Source: an uncultured candidate division Zixibacteria bacterium
GTDB taxonomy: Bacteria; Zixibacteria; MSB-5A5; GN15; FEB-12
Assembly: GCA_913009765.1 (NCBI GenBank)
Contig: CAJVYT010000016.1
Span: 1 to 25,901 of the forward strand
DNA: 25,901 nt
Reading direction: 5' to 3'
The position numbers and the translations under genes are program-made. Every line of letters begins with the position of its first letter. Position 1 is the stretch's first letter. The notes under the pieces were generated by a model. The model had not been told where the DNA came from, ran no database searches, and saw nothing but the letters and a program-made list of their open reading frames with translations. Shown in pieces: positions 7,901 through 15,400 of the stretch.

Positions 7901-8433
7901 TTAATGCAACTACGAATACTAACTATTCTAATCAGATTCTGGATGCTGATATTGAAGCTAGTAATGGTTGGAGGTCTGAATGGCACTTTTCTTTTAATGA
8001 TTCAGTCTATGTGTATTTTATGGATGATTATACTAATACTATTGACATAGTAGCCATGGCGTTTAATGGCACAACGATAACCAATCAGAATTATACTGGC
8101 TTGACTCAGACAGACAAGATAGCAGGCTTTAGTTCAACGGTTGCTGGTATAGTAGATACTAATGCTCCAAGCGGAGGAGACTTCTACGTGTTTGCTTTTG
8201 GTAATACAAACAGAACGACATTGTATTATGCAAAGTCCACAGATTTAGGATTAAACTGGGAGCCGAAAGTTGAAGTTTTGAATATCTCGGATAGGGGTAA
8301 AACAGGCGTTTATACGATGACTGCAATCTACATTCCAGAGACATGCGACATAGTATTGTCTTGGACAGAATCTCCCTCGCCGTATGACACGGTTTCTGTA
8401 ACTTTAAATACTGGAAATTGTGGAGGGGGATAA
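4948..8433 (+). CDS. Giant secreted glycoprotein with lectin-like and propeller-like regions
   Basis: The 1161-aa product has a Sec signal peptide (about 1-23, ending AQA-A) and very many N-x-S/T sequons. In order: an N-terminal beta-rich region; an Ig-like domain (about 160-245, WFSIDGGAN...LIIYANNSFGN) of a kind common in archaeal surface proteins; the shared roughly 100-aa domain (about 251-352); a Thr/Ser linker (about 357-388); a ConA/LamG-like jelly roll (about 429-641); and a C-terminal region (about 750-1160) with one canonical Asp-box, STDLGLNW at 1097-1104, suggesting a sialidase/BNR-type beta-propeller. No catalytic set can be named, so carbohydrate binding is a better guess than hydrolysis. 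There is no C-terminal membrane anchor. It lacks its own ribosome-binding site and seems coupled to the leader at 4886-4948. Confidence 0.8.
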   Translation: MKPKILLAVSLGFFLILIIAAQAAVDVENGTIFDFDNWTAIIENNFTADIIYVYNNSLIIQNSTGNISLSITTNLGKVNMSIFDVISGIYLNSSMLNTTDEVSANITTGIWGRKVIITHNGVENTSLSPATANSTGYSTINWGFNGLQNFEFTSIPYLNVTYPMNTSYYSQGDPQIPTTINYSSSEATNACWFSIDGGANQSFTCGNSSASLGSLDYGLHNLIIYANNSFGNLGSSNVYFSVKPAPEYSKTFTVPSGASKLVAGAYWQGISSNASCTVSLVNGSNEINEFSVPTFVKNFQTINITLPFIDYTVLMTSGYREMTIDSPTSGLWEFRVEHVNVTKITTEIEVQKIAGATQTTTTTSSTTTSTTTTSTSTTTTSSTTTTLPGSQNSWTVGSGEDSDWSNGAYNGTTIYNNFAQNLQLEHNTVNDSSFETETLGDVNGQDGWTQTYGGLDCEILNNSIYSSVSGAQLMRIMMDSSTSSLTCENKMIDWADGENASVSFWWNLRGGDTNWLNLFLNGHSTGAYQWLRLGPQSGNISWNHGYKNDSGGANTTTNISELPVDSVWHFVELEFHHVDDSTIGANTFSMWWDGVYQGTFGSRGSGNNAHWGWTQSVFYFRVYQLNKNVNWSIDEWRAWHGERYNFTATGNYTTEARDAGSGNEPKNVTVILSDYNQSKANVSIYVDKNDGTFALVKENASNNTTYLVGLNDRNQTYKVRLVVDTTDTSYTPVINRIIVGEAVESNVTVIATAANTGRYYWDYSSFELLFYEATNVNRLFRPIIDVNNDLHFYSTSADSNWETWVDTGVFGSIGASTWDYELMAFYVEVDGSDSFVHMLRNSGEKHYYHRLVINSTSPYIFENVTNTYFWDSSEDIGTDGNPRGGKILQDADGCIWILTDYYRRSYASSDRNSLSMFKENITEGCGDGIWNTESNHTTGYPKYDIFPGDDLGIANGIPMTFDFHSNGVDMQYTAGTSGTLESGFFNATTNTNYSNQILDADIEASNGWRSEWHFSFNDSVYVYFMDDYTNTIDIVAMAFNGTTITNQNYTGLTQTDKIAGFSSTVAGIVDTNAPSGGDFYVFAFGNTNRTTLYYAKSTDLGLNWEPKVEVLNISDRGKTGVYTMTAIYIPETCDIVLSWTESPSPYDTVSVTLNTGNCGGG

Positions 8434-8454
8434 GATATGATGGAGGTGCTCGGA

Positions 8455-8874
8455 ATGAGATTAGTTAGATGTTTCAATTCCCTATTTATGGTGTCAGTAT
8501 TCTTAGTAATGTTTGCTATGCTTGGGGCAACAGCACACGCTAGCGAGAACATCTACAATACCTCTTTTACAGTGCCGTCTGGCGCTTCTAAACTCAAAGC
8601 AGGGACTTACTGGTATGGCAACTCAAGTGATTCAAACTGTACAATCTCTCTATACAACGGCACTGGAATCATTGATGAATATTCTGACTTGGTGACCACA
8701 GTTGTTCGAGATTTTGAAACAATCAACATAACACTGCCTGTCATAGACTATACAATTACGATGACCTCAGGCTATAGAGAAATGACCTTAGACAGTCCAA
8801 CACCCGGATCCTGGGAACTCAGAGTACAGCATAATAACGTGACAAAGATTGACACAGAGATTGGATGGAGCTAG
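8455..8874 (+). CDS. Small secreted protein consisting of the shared domain
   Basis: This 139-aa protein is a signal peptide (about 1-25) plus one copy of the roughly 100-aa domain found in three neighbouring genes: SFTVPSGASKL at the start, TSGYREMTLDSPTPGSWELR toward the end, and EIGWS as the last residues. The ATG at 8455 is chosen because GGAGGTG lies at 8442-8448, eight bases upstream; an upstream in-frame ATG at 8437 has a poorer site. The pattern (F-x-V-P-x-G near the start, a strand SWELRV near the end) recalls pre-peptidase C-terminal or P-type beta-sandwich domains, but I cannot assign it. As a free-standing copy it may be a secreted partner that shares whatever binding role the domain has in the larger proteins. 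Confidence 0.75.
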   Translation: MRLVRCFNSLFMVSVFLVMFAMLGATAHASENIYNTSFTVPSGASKLKAGTYWYGNSSDSNCTISLYNGTGIIDEYSDLVTTVVRDFETINITLPVIDYTITMTSGYREMTLDSPTPGSWELRVQHNNVTKIDTEIGWS

Positions 8875-8890
8875 AAGAATGAGTCATGAG

Positions 8891-8986
8891 ATGATGAAAA
8901 TGAGAGGATTTATTGTAATGCTGGTTAAAAATCTGGAACTTGTTTATTTTGGATTTCATGGGGGTGATTTGATTGAGGTGGGGTGA
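8891..8986 (+). repeat. Intergenic leader, copy 1 (also a 31-codon frame)
   Basis: The spacer before the gene at 8973 is clearly homologous to the spacer before the gene at 11311, for example GGTTAAAAATCTGGAAC here and GGTTAAAATTCTGGAAC there. Both hold a gapless 31-codon frame whose stop overlaps the downstream TTG start by 14 bases; 14 of 31 residues match. Many differences fall at second codon positions, so the conservation looks like that of a duplicated regulatory DNA or RNA more than of a peptide. The segment includes the ribosome-binding site GGGGTGAT (8961-8968). Confidence 0.6.
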
Positions 8987-9548
8987 GTATGGCTGGTTGA
9001 TTATTATTGCAGTCTTTTTTGCAAATGTTGGTTCTGCTCATGCCTATGTTTATCGGGCAACCTATGAGCGGTGGGACGGGGAGATTCGGCCTGTAAGCGA
9101 GCTTACAAATCCTTTTGACGGTAATTGGCCGTATAAGGTTATGGTTGTTGATGGTGGAAGCAACTATAGGGTTGAAACAAAGGACGCTAGCTTTAAAATC
9201 CCGATAAAGGGCTGGCTGGACTATGAGTTCACCCTAGACAAGATCAGCCCTGTGATAACGGTGCAGAGCCTTGACAAGCTCTCCAATGTTGCTGTCCCTT
9301 ACAATGAGACAATATATTATGTTCAGATTTCCACCCTCGCTGGCTATGAACCTGGCCCGATCATCAAGTTTGCTAAGAACTGGTTTTGGGATGAATCTTA
9401 CTCAATTTATGATTCAAATCTGACAACGATCTATGACGAGGATGAAGGGGAGAATGTCACTGTAAGGAATCGTTTTGACAATACTAAAGGACAGTTCAAA
9501 GTAGTTAATGGAGAGCTAGACTTTATGCAGAAAAGAGCTGGTTTTTAA
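8973..9548 (+). CDS. N-terminal part of a secreted LamG protein (frameshifted)
   Basis: The TTG start at 8973 is preceded by GGGGTGAT (8961-8968). The first 24 residues form a signal peptide (LIIIAVFFANVGSAHA). The rest is a beta-rich domain without a family I can name. The frame ends at TAA (9546-9548) just after a run of five T. One extra T would continue it as AGFLNAVYPITLRYDSF, a natural junction into the LamG protein whose frame begins there. With that correction the product would be about 747 aa. So this is probably the 5' half of one gene broken by a one-base deletion, a sequencing error, or a programmed -1 shift at T-TTT-TAA. As read, the 191-aa protein is secreted and lacks the LamG and shared domains. 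Confidence 0.65.
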   Translation: MRWGEYGWLIIIAVFFANVGSAHAYVYRATYERWDGEIRPVSELTNPFDGNWPYKVMVVDGGSNYRVETKDASFKIPIKGWLDYEFTLDKISPVITVQSLDKLSNVAVPYNETIYYVQISTLAGYEPGPIIKFAKNWFWDESYSIYDSNLTTIYDEDEGENVTVRNRFDNTKGQFKVVNGELDFMQKRAGF

Positions 9549-11215
9549 ACGCTGTTTATCCCATCACTTTGCGATATGACTCGTTTGTTTATGAAGGTTC
9601 TGGTGTGCAGTCTTGTTGGGATAATATAGTCTGCAACCAGACAATCAGCAATGGCACTGATCCTGATCTCAGCCTGATACTTTATAATCAAACCCCGTTT
9701 TCAAATGGCTTGGTCGGTCAGTGGAATTTTAATGATGGAAATGCCACAAATGCAACAGACACAAGCGGGCAGGCTAATCATGGAGTTATTTATGGTTCAT
9801 CTGTTGATATAGGTTCTTATGGGCTCGGCATGAGGTCTAATAATATTAATACTAATGTAACAGTTAGTGATAGCTCGTCTTTACAATTTGCCGGTGATAT
9901 GGCAGTATCTGTATGGGTAAAAACTAATGGTCTACCATCTGAGTCACACACGCATTTTGTTGAAAAAAGTTCTTGGAGTGCTAAAAAAGGATGGGACTTA
10001 TTTGGTGATAGTGGAACAAATATTAAGTTTAGAGTACTTGGTTCAGGGTCTTGGTATGATGCAATATTTCCCCTCACACTTATAAATGACAATAAATGGC
10101 ATCATATTGTTGGTGTGCGGTCAGGCACAACTACATATCTTTATCTTGATGGTGTCCAGAAGGATTCTGTTATAAATACGAATTTTGAGTTTGCTACAGG
10201 TGATGTAGAAATAGGTAGAATGAATAATGGTACAGTTGATGAAGTACGTGTGTTTAATAGATCTCTTTCATTAAATGAAGTGCTAACCCTATACAATTCA
10301 TCTTATCCTACAAGTGGAAACGTCACGACTGTTGGGCTTGGTGCTGATAATAGTTCTGTGAAAGCTATATTTTCAACTATTCCTAGTGGAACATCGTTTA
10401 ATATGTATCAAAATGCAAGTGGTACATGGCAATCAATTTGTTCATCATGTTCAAACAATACTTGGTATAATTGGTCTAGCGCAAATGGGCAAGAAGTAAG
10501 AATTGAATTATTGACAATTCAGGCAGATCTAAGCGCGACGCTATCCCAATTGGAGGTTAATTCTTCTGGAAGACCTTTTGTTGCTAACAGCGAAATTTAT
10601 AATCCAGCCTTCGGGAAGCCAAACCAAAACTATACATTCAACATTTCAATCCACTCAACAGCGGGGTCTGATGTAACCCCCACGATCTATGTTGTTGATT
10701 CAGAAGACATAATCCAATATTCGGCAGTTGGATCAACAGTGAATGACAGCGGCGGAACCGCAAGTGGAAATTCAACAGCCATAGTTAATATCACCCAGAC
10801 TGGTAGCTGGAGGTACTTCTGGAATACGAGTGTAAATGGTAATGATTGGAGATATCCGACAAGCGGATATCTTGATGGGCCTGTAGTGAACAACTATACT
10901 TATTCCCAGAGCTTCACGGTTCCATCCAATGTTGCTAATCTCAAGGCTGGAGTCTACTGGTACGGGCTATCTTCAAATTCAAGCTGCACTATATCCTTGA
11001 TTAATAGCTCAACTACGATAACCGAATTCTCAGTGCCAACCTTTGTGAAAGCGTTTAAAACCATTGACATAACCCTGCCCGCTATAGATTACACAATTAC
11101 GATGACATCTGGTTATAGGGAGATGAGTATAGATAACCCAACACCTGGGTCCTGGGACCTCAGAGTACAGCATACTAACGTGACAAGGATTGAAACAGAG
11201 GTTGGATGGAGTTAA
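9545..11215 (+). CDS. LamG lectin-like protein with C-terminal shared domain (3' part of split gene)
   Basis: The continuation in the -1 frame encodes about 556 aa. A Laminin_G_3/ConA-like domain lies first (LVGQWNFNDGNATNATDTSG through VDEVRVFNRSLS, about residues 55-250 from 9545), with the usual NKWHHIVGVRSG strand. After a beta-rich middle region the protein ends with the shared roughly 100-aa domain (SFTVPSNVANL ... TEVGWS). There is no signal peptide and no ribosome-binding site near the first possible start (TTG 9569), which supports the view that it is translated as the rest of the gene at 8973. Sequons are abundant. Glycan or surface binding is the likely role. Confidence 0.7.
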   Translation, partial: LNAVYPITLRYDSFVYEGSGVQSCWDNIVCNQTISNGTDPDLSLILYNQTPFSNGLVGQWNFNDGNATNATDTSGQANHGVIYGSSVDIGSYGLGMRSNNINTNVTVSDSSSLQFAGDMAVSVWVKTNGLPSESHTHFVEKSSWSAKKGWDLFGDSGTNIKFRVLGSGSWYDAIFPLTLINDNKWHHIVGVRSGTTTYLYLDGVQKDSVINTNFEFATGDVEIGRMNNGTVDEVRVFNRSLSLNEVLTLYNSSYPTSGNVTTVGLGADNSSVKAIFSTIPSGTSFNMYQNASGTWQSICSSCSNNTWYNWSSANGQEVRIELLTIQADLSATLSQLEVNSSGRPFVANSEIYNPAFGKPNQNYTFNISIHSTAGSDVTPTIYVVDSEDIIQYSAVGSTVNDSGGTASGNSTAIVNITQTGSWRYFWNTSVNGNDWRYPTSGYLDGPVVNNYTYSQSFTVPSNVANLKAGVYWYGLSSNSSCTISLINSSTTITEFSVPTFVKAFKTIDITLPAIDYTITMTSGYREMSIDNPTPGSWDLRVQHTNVTRIETEVGWS

Positions 11216-11228
11216 GGAGGGCAAGAAA

Positions 11229-11324
11229 TTGGAGAGTATGATAGGATTATTCGATCTGCGGGTTAAAATTCTGGAACCTGATTATCTAGGATTTCCTGGA
11301 GGTGTATTGTTTGAGCGAATCTAA
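11229..11324 (+). repeat. Intergenic leader, copy 2 (31-codon frame with its own RBS)
   Basis: This is the second copy of the leader described at 8891. It follows the stop of a shared-domain gene, contains a 31-codon frame from TTG 11229 to TAA 11322-11324, and overlaps the downstream TTG start (11311) by 14 bases; the distance from frame start to gene start is 82 bases in both copies. Here the frame has a good ribosome-binding site (AAGGAGG, 11214-11220). The downstream gene uses GGAGGTG at 11298-11304, inside the leader. Confidence 0.6.
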
Positions 11325-12441
11325 GGATATGCTTAAATTCATATTTCTGGTTTTTCTTTCTCTGATATTTCTCGTAGGAATCGGATCAGATTCGGCTTTT
11401 TCAAGCGACTGGACTTTTGTCCGTTCAGGCGGTATTACTGGGACCTCATTCAGTTTTGATATCGGTTCTGCGGGTACTGATAGACTTGTTGTCGTTATCG
11501 CTGATGATGAGAGCAGCGGTAATAATCTAGCCGGCGTAACTGTAGATGGAAAGAGTTGTAACCTCGTTGCCAGGGCTGATAATGCTGTCGGGCTTGGTAA
11601 TCACCAAGAGATGTGGTACTGCGATGAAGATGACCTTGGTTCGTCCAATGGAGCGGTTACTGTGGCTATCTCTGGCGGTGATGCAGATTGGGGGACCCAT
11701 GGGCATCTCTATACAGGGGTTAGTCAAAGCGGTTTTACAGATTCAGGGATTGACCAATCCACAACAAGCGGAACCACAATCACAGTGACAGGCATTGACG
11801 TGCCCGCCGGCGGGCTTGTTGTGATGGGTGCTGCCACAGGTAATAGCGGAGGTTTTACCACTGGTGGTTGGACTTCTCCGCTTACAGAACGCACGGATGG
11901 CCCAAATCCCTCTTCGGCCGTCCTTGCAACCGCAAGCGGTGCTGAGTCGAGCCAACAAACAGGTAAATCTTATACCGCAACAGCGGACACTACAATTACC
12001 ACTCGTGCCACCGGCATTGTCGCTGTTTGGCCAAAGTTTGTTGAGCCGACAACTACCACATCTACAACTACGACAACAACTTCTACGACTACTACAACCC
12101 TCCATGAATCTACCTACAATAAGTCCTTTAATGTGCCCCCTGGAGCAACAAAGCTTAATGGCGGGGTCTATTGGTATGGAATTTCAAACCAGAGTGGAGT
12201 AAATATCTCACTCACCAATCTGGACACAAACACAACCTATAATGAATTACAGGTCCCCACCATTGTCAAGAGCTTCAGAACAATCACCATCGATCTACCC
12301 CTTGTATCCTACAACATTACGGTTTATTCAGGCTATAAGGAGATGATCCATAATGACACGTCCACTAGCGGCGAATGGCGCTTTACCCTCGAGCATTATG
12401 ATGTGAGCAAGGTTGAAACTGAAATCGGATGGGGGCAGTAA
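11311..12441 (+). CDS. Secreted beta-sandwich protein with Thr/Ser linker and shared domain
   Basis: The TTG at 11311, six bases after GGAGGTG (11298-11304), gives 376 aa; an in-frame GTG at 11302 overlaps that site and is unlikely. A signal peptide (about 7-30) is followed by a Gly/Thr-rich beta-sandwich (about 32-245; DRLVVVIADDES, GGLVVMGAATGNSGG) of a type often seen in surface proteins from metagenomes. A Thr/Ser linker (about 247-265) leads to the shared domain (about 269-376, SFNVPPGATKL ... EIGWGQ). This copy is the most divergent of the four. The stop lies two bases before the ATG at 12444, so the next gene is probably co-translated. Confidence 0.75.
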   Translation: MSESKDMLKFIFLVFLSLIFLVGIGSDSAFSSDWTFVRSGGITGTSFSFDIGSAGTDRLVVVIADDESSGNNLAGVTVDGKSCNLVARADNAVGLGNHQEMWYCDEDDLGSSNGAVTVAISGGDADWGTHGHLYTGVSQSGFTDSGIDQSTTSGTTITVTGIDVPAGGLVVMGAATGNSGGFTTGGWTSPLTERTDGPNPSSAVLATASGAESSQQTGKSYTATADTTITTRATGIVAVWPKFVEPTTTTSTTTTTTSTTTTTLHESTYNKSFNVPPGATKLNGGVYWYGISNQSGVNISLTNLDTNTTYNELQVPTIVKSFRTITIDLPLVSYNITVYSGYKEMIHNDTSTSGEWRFTLEHYDVSKVETEIGWGQ

Positions 12442-12443
12442 GC

Positions 12444-15400
12444 ATGGGCACCGATGGGAAAGTGGATATGAAGCGTTTTATCGCGCTGATGCTTGTCGGG
12501 CTAATGCTTGTTTCTGTTGTGGCTGCAGCAGACGGGCAAACTGATAGCACTCCCTCAGAGGGCGTAACTGCATCAGGTCAGGCAGAGACAAGTGCCCCTG
12601 TAGAGGGTGCTGTAGCCGATAGCGGGCAGGGTAAAGGAAAAGATGCAAAACCTGATTCTGATCTGGCGCCTGATGAACCGGCTGGTCAGGCAAAGGAGGG
12701 TGAACCGACTAGCACTAATGAGAAGAAGGGGAAAAAACCAGCCCCTGAAGAGGAACCTATGTCTGTACTGGGTTTTGGAATGGGTGGGGGTTCAGAAGAT
12801 TCTGGTAGTGGGCATAGCTCGTTTTATTCTGATGATGAAGCTTATCAAACAAACCTTTTTACCGGGAGTAATGCATATTCTTTTTCTGTTGCTGTTCCTC
12901 CGGGGATTGGAGGGCTTCAGCCAGATGTAAGTTTAACCTATAATAGTCTGGCGTCAAGTGTGCTTGGCGGGCAGGTTGGCGTGGGGTGGCGTCTTACGCC
13001 TAATTTTGTTCAACGAGATGTGGAGACAACCCCTGACAACTTCTTTGATGATTCATTTGACCTGGTGCTGAACGGTGGTAGCCATCACTTGGTAAAGGAT
13101 TCTAATACCAGTAATTGGACTGAATTCCGCACTAATCCAGAAACATTCATAAGGGTCCGAAATATTAAAAACGAGTCACTAAACAGTGGAAGAACAAATA
13201 TCGCCTATATTGGTTGTGAAGATGATACATCTGAAGAGGCAAAGTGGATTGATGATAACCTGGGTGTTTCTGGGAGTCTTTCTTGCAAGACAAACGTTGA
13301 GCTTGGAGATGCCACCGCTCGATCAGGCAGCCAATCACTTGCTCTAACAGGGAACTTTGACCCTGATGTTGACGAGTGGAGCAGATCCATTGATTTATCA
13401 GGTTATACAGACGTTAATATCTCCCTTTGGACGAGTACAGAGCAAACTGAACCAGCAGATAATTTCACCATTTATTATTGGAACGAAAGCGGTTGGGCTT
13501 TTCTAACGGAGGATACGAGGAGGGATGCCAGCAATCAGGTGGCATGGATGGAACACACTATTTCAATTCCAGATTCCGCTGCCACGTCTTCATTTAGACT
13601 TCTTGTAACTTGGGAGACTTCATCTACCAATGAGCATATGTTGTTAGACGATATTGATATCACCGGCATTCCGAACTATATCCGGGGGTACTGGTTAGCA
13701 ACCACACCAGATGGAACGACCTATAGGTTCGGATACACTAATGACTCCAAGAACCTTGCTTTTGATAATAATGGCGATGCACTTTCCTGGGGTCTTGATC
13801 AGGTGGAAGATGTTTATGGAAACAAGATATTCTACAACTATGATAAAGACCCAAATCCCACTGACAATGGAACTTTGTATCTTACAAACATCTCCTACAA
13901 CAACGATGAGAAAAGATTGGTCGAGTTTGTCTATGAAAATCGCCCTGATCTCATGGTTTCATACAACTTTGGCTCAAAGATCCAAAACTCCAGGCGGCTC
14001 AAAGAGATCACTGTAAAATTCGATGGAGTTCTGGTTCGTAAATATGTTTTAAGTTATTCAGATTATCCTTATTCAGATTTATCTCTTTTGTCTTCAATTC
14101 AAGAATACGGTTCAGACGGTGCATCTACTCTGCCGTCGATTAGCTTTGACTATCAGACAGGGGTTGTCAACCTTGCACTCGATGGGTCTGTGTCCTTGGA
14201 CGATGTTCCTTTCTTTGAAAAGAACGAGTCTGGAACAATTCAAAGTCAGGGAACAATGCTGGTTGACGTTAACGGAGACGCGCTTGTAGACATTGTCCAG
14301 AGCTACAGGGACTCTAGTACGGTTAAACAGGTCCTTTTGAACACCAGAAACGGGTGGACTGATTCAGGCTGGAATCTCACCGATGTCCCTGTATTTTTTG
14401 AAAAAGACGATTATGGCGGCCAGGACTATGGTGTTAGGGTGCTGGATGTTGATGGTGACGGCCTCGCTGATATTCTTCAGAGCAACGGATCCAAGCTTTT
14501 GATGTTGAACAACGGGTCTGGGTGGAACCAGACTATGAATTGGAACCTTGAAAGTCTTCCAGCCTTCGTCGCTGGGACCGATCCTACATATGGCACGGGG
14601 GTTAGGTTTCTGGATGCCAATGGTGACGGTCTTGTAGATATATTCCAGAGTAATGATACTTCTAAGTTACTGCTCTTTAACAATGGTTCAGGATGGTTTG
14701 AAACTGATTGGGATATCTATAGTATACCGGCTTTTGTGGAAGGATCGCCTTCTAAAGACAATGGTGTTAGAGTTGTTGATGCAAACGGTGACGGGCTGCC
14801 TGATATTGTCCAGAGCTATGATAATGGAACTATAACGAAAAAGTTTTTCATTAACAATGGCTCGGGTTGGATGGATTTTGACTTTGATCTCTCAGAAACC
14901 CCGATATTCACGAAAAAAGAATCTGGCACCGCTTATGATCAAGGGGTTTTTTTCACAGATTTGAATGCAGACGGGCTTGTTGATCTTTTACAGAGCTATA
15001 ATAATGGAAGCACTGATATTAAGAAGTCTTTCATTAACACTGGTCTTGGATGGGAAGAGGTTGCGCTGAATCTGAGCACTGTTGCAACGATTACGACAAA
15101 AGATGCGGGTAACCGCGGATATCGGCTGACCGATCTAAACGGCGATGGAATATCTGATCTTATCCAGAGCTTTGACAACGGTACAAGCTATAAGAAGCTT
15201 TGGCATAACAACGCCACTGCTGGGAAACTTTTAAAGACCATTAATACCAGGGCGGGTGGAACAATCAATTTCACTTATGTTCCTTCCACAGGATTTGACA
15301 ATACGGGTGGAGACGGTATTTCAGACCTTGCTTTTGTTAAATGGCTTGCAAGCAGTGTCACTAAGGATAATGGCATGGCTGGAGAGCACCACACATTATC

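Noticed and set aside
9569..11215. Independent gene starting at TTG 9569
   Set aside because: There is no ribosome-binding site or signal peptide, and the upstream codons in the same frame (LNAVYPIT) continue the preceding protein naturally, so it is better treated as the rest of a split gene.
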